In this document: positions 24,950 to 32,656 of the stretch, piece by piece
How positions within the stretch are numbered: position 1 is the stretch's first letter
Layout: each line of letters begins with the position of its first letter
From: Planctomycetota bacterium
Lineage (GTDB): Bacteria; Planctomycetota; UBA8742; UBA2392
Direction: 5' to 3'
NCBI GenBank assembly: GCA_019186845.1
Contig: JABARW010000072.1
Span: 1-49,054 of the forward strand
Length of the DNA: 49,054 nt
The notes under the pieces: model-generated
Told to the model about the DNA's origin: nothing
Database searches by the model: none
Seen by the model: only the letters and a program-made list of their open reading frames with translations
Made by a program: the position numbers and the translations under genes

Positions 24950-25510
24950 ATGAGCATCACCGCACCCCCCGATGACTGGTGTGAAGCGCCCCACGGAGCC
25001 GAGAAAATGTGGATCGGGCTCTCGCTGGTCTGGTGCATTGTGCTCTCGATCGCGATGCCCTATTGGCACCTCAAGGGCAAGCAGACGAGTTCGGGCGAGG
25101 CCTACAAGGTCAGCCCCGGCGACTTCAACACGCGTGTGGAGAAGTTCGTGCAGTCGCACCGCACGGGCGTCGTCGAACTCACCTTCCCCAATCGCGCACC
25201 GGAGAAGGTGCCCGTGGTCGAGCCGGACCCCGGCAGCGACATCTACCTCATCGGGCGGGCCTGGCGCTGGTATCCCGTGCTCAAACTCAAGAAGGGTGTT
25301 GAGTACCGCCTGCATGTCTCCTCCCTCGACTTCCAGCACGGCCTGTCCGTGCAGGGCGAGAAAGGACTGAACATGAACTTTCACGTGCTGCCGGGCTACG
25401 ACCACGTGCTGCGCATCACGCCCACCACCACCGGTGAATTCGAGATTATCTGCAACGAATTCTGCGGCGGCGAGCACGCGGACATGCGCGGCAAGATCAT
25501 TGTCGAATAG
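24950..25510 (+). CDS. CuA-containing subunit II of a heme-copper enzyme
   Basis: The 186-residue protein has one N-terminal membrane anchor (about 20-40) and a cupredoxin domain outside the membrane. All CuA ligands are present: H130 (SLDFQHGLSV), C168 and E170, C172, H176 and M179 (CNEFCGGEHADM). It accepts electrons from cytochrome c and passes them to subunit I. The short B-type form with a single span fits ba3-type oxidases and also the CuA-bearing NO reductases. The start is ATG 24950 behind GGAG. The gene is 12 bases upstream of subunit I. The SCO-like protein encoded downstream is the expected copper-insertion or thiol-reductase partner for this site. Confidence 0.92.
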   Translation: MSITAPPDDWCEAPHGAEKMWIGLSLVWCIVLSIAMPYWHLKGKQTSSGEAYKVSPGDFNTRVEKFVQSHRTGVVELTFPNRAPEKVPVVEPDPGSDIYLIGRAWRWYPVLKLKKGVEYRLHVSSLDFQHGLSVQGEKGLNMNFHVLPGYDHVLRITPTTTGEFEIICNEFCGGEHADMRGKIIVE

Positions 25511-25522
25511 CGGGGGACCACC

Positions 25523-27220
25523 ATGGAAAATTTCCTGCCGGGCAAGATGCGGGTCTGTGACACCACGGGCCTGCCCGTCTGCCTCGAAGCGGAACGCTTC
25601 ATCAAGCTCAATGCCGTGGCCGCGGTTGTTTCGCTGCTGATCGGCGCTCTGGCCGGCATCACCATCGCTTTGACGCGCTGGGAGGTTCTGCGCTTCGTCA
25701 GCGACCTGACCTACTACCGGGTGCTCACGCTGCACGGCCTCAACATGCTGATCTTCTGGATCATCTTCATGGAGATCGCAATTCTGTACTTCGCCGGCAC
25801 GACGCTGCTGAAGAGCCGATTAGCGTCGCCGGCCATGGCCTGGCTCGGCTTTGGCCTCATGGCCTTTGGTGCCATCGCTGTGAACGTGACCGTGCTGCGC
25901 GGACGCGGCGACGTGCTGATGACGTCCTATCCGCCGCTGACGGCAGATCCGATGTTCTATGGCGGCATCGTTTCGTTTGCCGTGGGAACGCTCGTCGCAG
26001 TCATCAACTTCTTCTTCACGATCTACATCGCGCGGCGCGACAAGACCTACAAGGGTTCGGTGCCCCTGGTGGTCTTTGGCGCCATCACAGCAGCCATCAT
26101 CGCCGTGCTGACCCTGCTGCATGGCGCGGCCATCATGGTGCCCACCTTCCTGGCCTCCCTCGGCATTGGCTGGGGCAGCGTATCTGACATTGATCCCGCC
26201 GTGTACCGCCTGGTGTGGTGGGGTCTGGGTCACCCCTCGCAGCAGATCAACGTCGCGGCTCACGTCGCAGTGTGGTACCTGCTCGGCACGCTGACCACGG
26301 GGGCACGCCCCCTGAGCGAATCTGTCTGCCGCACGGCCTTCGTGCTCTACATCCTGTTCATCAACCTGGCCTCAGCGCACCACCTGCTGGTGGATCCGGG
26401 CGTGAGCGCTGAATGGAAGATGTGGAACACCTCCTACGCGCTCTATCTCGCCGTGCTGGCCTCCATGATTCACGGGTTTACCGTGCCGGCCTCCATCGAA
26501 CTGGCCATGCGCAAGAAGGGCTACAACGAGGGTCTGTTCGGCTGGCTCAAAGCCGCGCCCTGGGGCGACCCGGGCTTTGCGGCGCTGATTCTCTCGCTGT
26601 TCATCTTCGGGTTCGGCGGCGGCGTCACGGGCGTCACGCTGGGCACACACCAGATCAACATCATCGCCCACAACACCCTGCGAATTCCCGGCCACTTCCA
26701 CATGACGGTAGCGGGCGGCACGACGCTGGCTTTCATGGGCCTGGCCTATTACGTGGTGCCGCTGATTTTCCGCCGCGAGTACCCCTTCAAGAAGCTGTGC
26801 CGCTGGCAACCCTACGTGTTTGGCCTGGGCATCAGCCTGATGGCGATTGGCATGGTGGCCTCGGGCATGCACGGCGCGCCGCGCCGCACCCCGCTTTCCG
26901 GCGTAGAGGGTGCCGGCCCCTGGCTGGCGCTGCTGGGCATCGGCGGCCTGGTCACCTTCACGGGCGTCATGATGTTCGTGCTGACCACCGTGATCGCGGT
27001 GTTCTTCGGCAAGTCCAACAAGGGTCAGGCCATCGAAGGCTGGCAGGACATGGAGAAGATGAAGGCCAACCTGGCCCTCATCACCAGCGACTGGCAGCCG
27101 GGCAAGTCCGGCCTCAAGGCCAAGGGTACCGTGGCGCTGGTGCTCATGTTCCTGGCCTGGTTCGCGGTGTACTACTTCGCGAACTGGAAGGCACTGGCTG
27201 ACGTGTGGCACGTTCGCTAG
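25523..27220 (+). CDS. B-type-like HCO subunit I with Tyr-to-Gln active site, probable NO reductase
   Basis: The 565-residue protein has about 13 membrane segments. Ligands: helix II H71 (TLHGLNMLIFW), helix VI H237 (GLGHPSQQINVAAH), helix VII H286-H287 (LASAHHLLVDPG), helix X H391 and H393 (RIPGHFHMTVAGG). All six histidines for low-spin heme, high-spin heme and CuB/FeB are present. The Tyr four residues after the helix VI His, cross-linked in O2 reductases (HPxVY), is Gln241 here. Known B-type-related NO reductases (the CuA-type enzyme of Bacillus azotoformans, eNOR of Rhodothermus marinus) also pair such a subunit with a CuA subunit. Function as NO reductase is inference; a non-canonical O2 reductase is the alternative. 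Confidence 0.82.
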   Translation: MENFLPGKMRVCDTTGLPVCLEAERFIKLNAVAAVVSLLIGALAGITIALTRWEVLRFVSDLTYYRVLTLHGLNMLIFWIIFMEIAILYFAGTTLLKSRLASPAMAWLGFGLMAFGAIAVNVTVLRGRGDVLMTSYPPLTADPMFYGGIVSFAVGTLVAVINFFFTIYIARRDKTYKGSVPLVVFGAITAAIIAVLTLLHGAAIMVPTFLASLGIGWGSVSDIDPAVYRLVWWGLGHPSQQINVAAHVAVWYLLGTLTTGARPLSESVCRTAFVLYILFINLASAHHLLVDPGVSAEWKMWNTSYALYLAVLASMIHGFTVPASIELAMRKKGYNEGLFGWLKAAPWGDPGFAALILSLFIFGFGGGVTGVTLGTHQINIIAHNTLRIPGHFHMTVAGGTTLAFMGLAYYVVPLIFRREYPFKKLCRWQPYVFGLGISLMAIGMVASGMHGAPRRTPLSGVEGAGPWLALLGIGGLVTFTGVMMFVLTTVIAVFFGKSNKGQAIEGWQDMEKMKANLALITSDWQPGKSGLKAKGTVALVLMFLAWFAVYYFANWKALADVWHVR

Positions 27221-27256
27221 CCGCGCCGGTGTTGGGGCGGCAACGGGAGATTCATC

Positions 27257-28210
27257 ATGCAACGCTCCAGGCTCATGATGTGGGTGTCAGGCGTCAGCCG
27301 CGGATTTCGCGGCTGGCGCTTTGCCGCTTTTGCCCTGACCACCCTCACGGCCTACAACCTGTTTGTGCTGGTGACGCTGTTCGCCCCGACGCCGGATGCC
27401 GAACTGCAGGAATTCGCGGACAATTTCCGGCAGTGGTGCTTTGGCTATGAGGCGGGCAGCGCGAACATCCATTACGTCATCAACTACTTCGTGGGGCCGG
27501 TGCTGCTTTCGGCGCTGATTCTGGGCGTTTGGGGGCGCGATCTCAAAACGGCGGCGGTGCGCAAACCCCGCGCTCTTCTGGCGCCGGCGTCTGCGGCGTT
27601 GGCGCTGGCCTTGGCGGCGGGCGGGCTGCTGCTGTGGATGAGCCCTCCAAGGGCTACGGCCGCGCCCGGCGCGATTCCTGACTTTCCGGCCGAGATCCTG
27701 CGCACGGCAAGGCAGCCGCAGGATTTCGAACTGACCAACCAGGCTGGGGAAGCCTTCAGGCTGACGGATTACCGCGAACGCATCGTCGTGATCACCGGCC
27801 ACTACTCCCACTGCAACAAGACGTGACCGATGATTTTTGCGCAGTTGCGCAAAGTAACCGAGACTCTCTCTCCCGGCCAGCTTCGGGAACTGACCATTGC
27901 CGCCATCACGCTGGATCCCGAGCGCGACGACTTCAAGCGCCTGGCCCAGATCTCAGAGGCGCAGAAGCTCGCCCTGCCCACCTATCACCTGCTCACCGGC
28001 AGCAGCGCCTCCGTGAACAAGGTGCTGGACGACTACGGCTTCATGCGCAAGACCGACCCTGAAACGGGCGAAATCGACCACAACAACCTCTTCATCGTGA
28101 TCGACCGCGGCGGTCGAGTGGCGTACACGTTCACGCTGGGCGAAATCCAGCAGGCCTGGCTGATTGAAGCCCTGCACAAACTGCTCGCCGAACCTGGGGC
28201 ACGCCCGTGA
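27257..28210 (+). CDS. Predicted selenoprotein: membrane-anchored SCO/SenC with CxxxU
   Basis: Read through the in-frame TGA at 27824-27826, this is a 317-residue protein. The N-terminus has three membrane segments (about 20-42, 72-92, 105-127). The SCO/SenC thioredoxin-like domain starts near residue 150 (FELTNQAGEAFRLTDYR). The copper motif is C186-N-K-T-TGA-P, so the second Cys of CxxxC is replaced by a TGA codon (residue 190). Downstream SCO sequence continues in the same frame: MIFAQLRKVTETL, ITLDPERDDF and the copper-ligand His275 in EIDHNNLFIVID. A SECIS-like hairpin follows the TGA. Start ATG 27257 has GGGAGA upstream; the end overlaps the next gene by 4 bases. If TGA were a stop, both halves would be non-functional. 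Selenocysteine is inferred. Confidence 0.8.
27836..27853 (+). promoter_or_regulatory. SECIS-like hairpin after in-frame UGA
   Basis: TTTGCGC (27836-27842) pairs perfectly with GCGCAAA (27847-27853) around the loop AGTT. The loop begins 17 bases after the UGA (16 bases between), inside the roughly 16-37 base window known for bacterial SECIS elements. The second loop base is G followed by U, like the SelB contact in E. coli fdhF. It lies within the coding frame. Confidence 0.7.
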
Positions 28211-30216
28211 GCCAGGCCACGGAACAGCCAGCTCTGGAGGCCGCCACTTCTGGTAGCGTGGCGCGCCCCGCGGGCTTGTTCCGGGCCCTCGAGCGCGGCT
28301 TTGCCCGCGCCCAATCCGCGCTGGCGGCGCTGACCCCCGATGAGCTCAACCCGCTGCTGCATCTGGGCGCCGCCGCCAACACAACTCTCATGATCTCGGC
28401 GGCCAGCGGCATTCTGCTGCTGTTCTTTTACGTGCCGGCTGTGGACCAGGCCTATGAGTCCGTCCTGGGCCCGCTGGCGGGCTTCCTGCGCACCCTGCAC
28501 CGCTACAGTTCCGATGCCTGCATGCTGCTCGTGCTGCTGCACCTGCTGAAGACATTTGCCGCCGCGCGTTTTGCCGGCGCGCGCTGGGTGGCATGGTTCA
28601 CAGGCGTTGGCCTGCTCATCACACTCTGGCTTGATGGCTGGCTGGGTTACTGGATGCTCTGGGATGAAGGCGGTGCCCAGACCGCCATGATGTCTGCGGC
28701 CATGGTTGATGCCCTGGGCTTGTTCTCAACGCCACTGTCGCGCGGCTTTGCCGCCCACAGCCTGCTCAACTCGCTGCTTTTCTTTGTGGTGTTCTTCTGC
28801 CACATCGCCATCCCCCTGCTGCTGGCTGCGGGCATCTGGCTTCACTTGCTGCGCATCAGCAAACCCCGTCTGCTCACGAATCGACCGCTGACGCTGGTGC
28901 TGCTGGCGAGCCTGTGCGCAGTTTCGCTGATGTTTCCGGCACCGGCCCGCGGCGAGGCGGACCTGGCCCGGGTCACCGCCGAATACGCACTGGACCCCTG
29001 GTATCAGGCACCACTGCTGCTGTACGGCCGCGTGGGAGAGGGCCTGCTCTGGCTTGCTTTCGCAGCGGGCACGCTGGGCCTGGTGGCCGTTCCCTGGCTG
29101 TTTTCGCGTCGCCGGCGCGCGCCGGCCAAGGTGGACTCGTCCCGTTGCACGGGCTGTGAGCAGTGCGTCAAGGATTGCCCCTTTGGCGCAAATTCGATGG
29201 TTGCGTTCGAGGGGCGGCGCGTCTCGCGCATTGACCCGGCCAAATGCGTGGGCTGCGGCATCTGCATCGGCTCTTGCAGCCCCGCAGCCATCGTGCTGCC
29301 CGAGCTGCCCCTGGAGGTGCTGCGCCGGCGCATCGATCACTGGTTCTCAAGCCCGAGTTCCGACCAGCTCGCCTTCGTGTGCCGGGAGTCGGCGGCGCTG
29401 GCGCCCCACTCCGTCACGGCGGAGGGCCGCCACCCGGAATTGCCGGGAGTTCGCGTCATTGAGGTCCCCTGCGCGGGCCTCATACACCCTGAACTGGTCC
29501 AGCGGGCTCAGCGTCGCGGCGCCGCCCGCGTCGTGGTTGCCGCCTGCGGCGCCGACCCGCAGCACCGCCTGGGCGCGCAATGGATGGAGGAGCGGCTCAG
29601 AGGCGAGCGCGACCCGGGCCACAAGATCCACCTGCCCGCGCCGGAGAAACTCTGCACCCTGCGGCTGAGCGCATTTGGCCTCATGGATCTCAAACGCGCC
29701 ACGGCCCCCACACCCGCGCCGGCAGCCTCGCCCCGGAAAGCCCGCTGGGTCATGGGAACGCTCTTCTGGCTGGCGTTGACTGCAGGCTGCTCTCTGGCGG
29801 GCTGGATCACTGTGGCACCCGCCAGCGTGCCGCCCAGCGAGCTTGTGGTGACTTTCCTGCACAGTGGTGAAGTCCTTCCGGACACCGGGCAGAGCGCCGG
29901 CAATGAGGTAGCCCCCCACATGCGCGGCGCGCGCACCAGCATGGTCGAACGCGCCCCTGTGGAAATGCGCGTATTCGTGGACGGCGTGGAGGTCGTGAAC
30001 CGTGCCTACCTTCCCTCCGGGCTGGCGGGCGCAGGACCCAGCACCGCCCTCGAGCGCATCCCCGTGGAATTGGGCCTGCGCGAGATACGCATCGAGATCA
30101 ACGACACGGGCAAGCCCGGTCAGTGGCGCCATCACGATACGCGGCGCCTGGAGTTCAAGGCGCGTGAGCGCCACGTGGCGCGCTTTGACACGGGCCGAGG
30201 ATTCTCCTGGGAATGA
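28207..30216 (+). CDS. Cytochrome b / 2x[4Fe-4S] / MvhD-like fusion protein
   Basis: The 669-residue fusion starts at GTG 28207 (GTGA overlap with the SCO stop). Residues about 45-230 form a four-helix cytochrome b with two H-x13-H pairs, H98/H112 and H199/H213, for two b hemes. An extra hydrophobic segment lies near 275-300. Residues 311-360 hold two [4Fe-4S] motifs (C314, C317, C320, C324; C347, C350, C353, C357). Residues about 387-465 resemble the MvhD/FlpD hydrogenase-delta family, with C392, C422 and C447. A further membrane span (about 503-522) leads to an external C-terminal domain with Cys-free beta strands. It could pass electrons between quinol and a cytoplasmic ferredoxin-like carrier, or feed the reductase. 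The role is inference. Confidence 0.8.
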   Translation: MSQATEQPALEAATSGSVARPAGLFRALERGFARAQSALAALTPDELNPLLHLGAAANTTLMISAASGILLLFFYVPAVDQAYESVLGPLAGFLRTLHRYSSDACMLLVLLHLLKTFAAARFAGARWVAWFTGVGLLITLWLDGWLGYWMLWDEGGAQTAMMSAAMVDALGLFSTPLSRGFAAHSLLNSLLFFVVFFCHIAIPLLLAAGIWLHLLRISKPRLLTNRPLTLVLLASLCAVSLMFPAPARGEADLARVTAEYALDPWYQAPLLLYGRVGEGLLWLAFAAGTLGLVAVPWLFSRRRRAPAKVDSSRCTGCEQCVKDCPFGANSMVAFEGRRVSRIDPAKCVGCGICIGSCSPAAIVLPELPLEVLRRRIDHWFSSPSSDQLAFVCRESAALAPHSVTAEGRHPELPGVRVIEVPCAGLIHPELVQRAQRRGAARVVVAACGADPQHRLGAQWMEERLRGERDPGHKIHLPAPEKLCTLRLSAFGLMDLKRATAPTPAPAASPRKARWVMGTLFWLALTAGCSLAGWITVAPASVPPSELVVTFLHSGEVLPDTGQSAGNEVAPHMRGARTSMVERAPVEMRVFVDGVEVVNRAYLPSGLAGAGPSTALERIPVELGLREIRIEINDTGKPGQWRHHDTRRLEFKARERHVARFDTGRGFSWE

Positions 30217-31109
30217 CCATGCCGGCACACGCACTTCCCGCAGTCCCCCTCGCCCGCCGCAGCCCGCTGACCCTGCTGCGCGAACTGGCCGCCCTGATCA
30301 AACCGCGCATCACGGCCAGCTCGACGTTGGCGGCGGCGGCGGGCATGGCCACCCACGGCCAGGGCTGGCTCTCACTGAGCAGCGGCGTGAGCCTGGCGGG
30401 TATAGCCGCCTGCGTGGCGGCGGCCTGCACCTTCAACATGTGGCTGGAACGCGACTCTGACGGACTGATGGAACGCACGCGCGGCCGCCCCCTGCCCTCA
30501 GGCAAGCTGGAGGCGCCGCTGGCCTTCTTCTTTGCCTGCGGGCTTGGCACAGCAGGCGTTCTGGTGCTGTCGGTGACCGCGGCTCCGCTTGCGTTGGCGC
30601 TCTCACTGGCGGCACTGGTGCTTTATGCGTTTGCCTACACGCCGCTCAAACGCGTGACGCCCGCGGCAAGCCTCGTCGGGATTCTGCCCGGCGCCATGCC
30701 TCCCGTGATCGGCGCGGCGGCGCTGTCCCAGATCACGCCCTTGGCCTGGGCCCTGGCCGTGATGCTGGCGCTATGGCAGCTGCCTCATCTGATGGCTGTG
30801 GCATTGCGCCTGCGCGACCAGTATGCCGCTGCGAAGCTGCACACGCTGCTGGACTGGCTGGGCGAGGCCAATACGGTGAGGGTGCTGCAGTGGGGTCTTC
30901 TGGCGCTGGTGCCGCTTGCGTTCCTGCCCCTGACGGCCTCGCGCGAGCCGCTGGTGATTGCAGGCTCGATGCTCGCAGCCATCATCGCCCTGCGCTCGGC
31001 GGTGTGCGCCTGGTTCTGCAACAGGGCCGTGTTTCAGTCGCGCCGCTTCATTCTGGACACGGTGATCTACGTGATTCCGCCGATGCTGGCCTGCCTCGCG
31101 TTCCACTGA
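30213..31109 (+). CDS. ctaB: Protoheme IX farnesyltransferase (heme O synthase)
   Basis: The 298-residue UbiA-family prenyltransferase has about eight membrane segments. It adds a farnesyl group to heme B, making heme O, the precursor of heme A. The start matches the family (ELAALIKPRITASSTL), and the allylic-diphosphate motif is NMWLERDSDGLMERT with the following RGRPLPSG. The second motif region is YTPLKRVTPAASLVGILPGA. It overlaps the upstream gene by 4 bases (ATGA), so it is the last gene of the operon. Its presence implies that the HCO here uses heme O or A at one site. No heme A synthase (ctaA) is in the window. Confidence 0.92.
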   Translation: MTMPAHALPAVPLARRSPLTLLRELAALIKPRITASSTLAAAAGMATHGQGWLSLSSGVSLAGIAACVAAACTFNMWLERDSDGLMERTRGRPLPSGKLEAPLAFFFACGLGTAGVLVLSVTAAPLALALSLAALVLYAFAYTPLKRVTPAASLVGILPGAMPPVIGAAALSQITPLAWALAVMLALWQLPHLMAVALRLRDQYAAAKLHTLLDWLGEANTVRVLQWGLLALVPLAFLPLTASREPLVIAGSMLAAIIALRSAVCAWFCNRAVFQSRRFILDTVIYVIPPMLACLAFH

Positions 31110-31114
31110 CACGG

Positions 31115-31153
31115 AAAAAACGGCGAAAGGCGCGAGTTCCTCGCGCCTTTCGC
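31115..31153 (-). terminator. Rho-independent terminator of tRNA-Ala
   Basis: On the minus strand a perfect 13-bp stem (GCGAAAGGCGCGA/TCGCGCCTTTCGC, 31123-31153) follows directly after the tRNA 3' CCA and is followed by a run of six T (31115-31120). On the plus strand the same hairpin may also stop the HCO operon. Confidence 0.88.
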
Positions 31154-31229
31154 TGGTGGACCGAAGGGGATTCGAACCCCTGACCTATGCATTGCGAACG
31201 CATCGCTCTACCAACTGAGCTATCGGCCC
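31154..31229 (-). tRNA. tRNA-Ala, anticodon CGC
   Basis: The 76-base cloverleaf is complete with encoded CCA. The acceptor stem GGGCCGA/TCGGTCC contains the G3:U70 pair that marks alanine tRNAs. The anticodon loop is TTCGCAA, so the anticodon is CGC (reads GCG). The T arm AGGGG-TTCGAAT-CCCCT is canonical. A terminator follows immediately. Confidence 0.95.
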
Positions 31230-31517
31230 ACGAAGCCGTCGCGGGACTTTACTCCCGCCTGTGGCCTGCGCCAGTCGGCGCGCTTCTGTCCGGGTTCAGC
31301 GACGCGACAACCGCTCGCGCGTGGTTCTCACCCGGCGGCCAATGGCCGCCGCCCAACAGGCTACTTCCCTCAGCCACAACCCCGCTCTTCAAATATTGCG
31401 GGAGTGAACAGGGTATAAACCGCAACGTAAAGTGCAATATTTTGCCCTAAGTTTTGATGCTGCAAGGACTTGACACAACACCCCGCCCCCCTATCTTGCC
31501 CCCTTTCCCCGGCCCGC
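31230..31517. other. Intergenic region with mixed composition
   Basis: About 290 bases separate the tRNA from the next gene. The tRNA promoter must lie in the left part but no clear boxes were found. The segment near 31385-31460 is visibly A/T-rich. No coding frame is credible here. Confidence 0.5.
31470..31497 (+). promoter_or_regulatory. Candidate sigma-70 promoter
   Basis: TTGACA (31470-31475) and TATCTT (31492-31497) are separated by 16 bases. The start site would fall near 31504, giving a very short leader before ATG 31518. Confidence 0.45.
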
Positions 31518-32606
31518 ATGGACATGAGCCGCGCTATTCCCAGTCTGGTTTTCATCCTCTGCGCCGTCGCGTTAGGCGCGATCATGCCCGCGCCAAAGGC
31601 TCAGGCCGCGGGACCTGAAGACGCCATGCGCGCGACGGGACTGCGCGTGCTGGGTGCCACACGAGGCTACGCCACGGCGGCGCTCTGGCTGCGGGCGGGA
31701 GATGCCTACCGCCGCGGCGATTACTTCGAGACCCAGGCGATGTACCAGTTGATCCGGGAGATGCAGCCGCGCAATCCCGCCGTCTACAGCTACCTGAGCT
31801 GGAATGAAGGCTACAACATTCCCGGCCAGTTCCCTGACCGGGCCCGGCAATTGCCCTGGCTGGCGCGGGGCCTGCAAACGATACACGAAGGCCAGCGCGA
31901 ACTTCCCTTCGATGCCAGCCTGCGCCTCGAAGAGTGGCACTTCGTTTTCAACCGCACACGGGACTTCCCCCTTGAAGTCCTGCGCCTCGAGCTTGAGGCC
32001 TGGCACGAACGAGAGCCCGCCTGGGCCGCCGTCGTGAAGAGCATCCTCGCTTCACAAGACGCCCTGACTCAGGCACGCCGTGACCAGCTTGACGCGTTTC
32101 CGGACCAAGCCGTGCTCCCCGCCGACCTCCAGGATCTGCTCGGCAGTTTTGACGAGCTCGACGCGCCGGCGCGCGCCAAGCTCCTGGATCCCGCCTTCGA
32201 CCAGCTCAGCGAGACCGAGCAGGGTTCTCTCGGCACTGACTTCGACCTGGTAGCGCGGCAGCAGCTGCGCGCCTTCCTCGCGCTCGATCGAGAGGTGCAG
32301 GTCATCGTAGCCCTGGCTAACTGGGCGCGCCTGCACCTGATGTGCGCCGCCCTCGAGCCCGTGCTGAACATGAAGCCGCGCAGTCTGTCAGCCGATGCCG
32401 CGCTTTTGAACAGCTACCTGTATGCGCAGAAGAACCTGCCCTTGGGCATGGAGGAGGCCTTCACGCCGCGCTATCGCGCCGGTGTGAAGGCGGCCTTTGC
32501 GGCGGGCCGGGCTTTGGCGCGCGCGGCTTACGGAGAAGAAGGCGCCGAGGAGTTCAGCGTGCGCATGAAGGAGAATTTCAATTCATTGCCCGGCTGGCTG
32601 GAGTAG
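31518..32606 (+). CDS. Exported helical (TPR-like) protein of unknown function
   Basis: From ATG 31518 the product is 362 residues with a Sec signal peptide (cleavage near AQAAG). The mature part is helical and Leu/Ala/Arg-rich, with a TPR-like segment early on (RAGDAYRRGDYFETQAMYQL) followed by a conserved-looking SYLSWNEGYNIPGQF stretch. No catalytic motif or named family is recognised. An upstream TTG at 31470 overlaps the promoter-like box and is not favoured. The next gene, a membrane pyrophosphatase, starts 50 bases downstream. Confidence 0.6.
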   Translation: MDMSRAIPSLVFILCAVALGAIMPAPKAQAAGPEDAMRATGLRVLGATRGYATAALWLRAGDAYRRGDYFETQAMYQLIREMQPRNPAVYSYLSWNEGYNIPGQFPDRARQLPWLARGLQTIHEGQRELPFDASLRLEEWHFVFNRTRDFPLEVLRLELEAWHEREPAWAAVVKSILASQDALTQARRDQLDAFPDQAVLPADLQDLLGSFDELDAPARAKLLDPAFDQLSETEQGSLGTDFDLVARQQLRAFLALDREVQVIVALANWARLHLMCAALEPVLNMKPRSLSADAALLNSYLYAQKNLPLGMEEAFTPRYRAGVKAAFAAGRALARAAYGEEGAEEFSVRMKENFNSLPGWLE

Positions 32607-32656
32607 GCGGGCAGGGTCGTTTTCGGACAGTGCAGTTCTCGGACACGGAGAAGACA

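Noticed and set aside
25523..27220. Plain ba3-type cytochrome c oxidase subunit I
   Set aside because: The six His ligands fit, but the Tyr of HPxVY is Gln. I keep O2 reduction only as an alternative.
27257..27826. Reading the SCO gene as two separate genes or as a frameshifted pseudogene
   Set aside because: The two parts are in the same phase with only TGA between them. Neither half has the complete SCO motif. The second half has no ribosome site in front of ATG 27830. No frameshift is needed.
27824..27826. Reassignment of TGA to an amino acid in general (code 4 or 25)
   Set aside because: Many genes here end in TGA with sensible ends, for example at 7281, 9858, 16914 and 28210, so TGA is a normal stop.
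31249..31437. Minus-strand 62-codon frame beside the tRNA
   Set aside because: No ribosome site or homology is recognisable, and the composition differs from the real genes.
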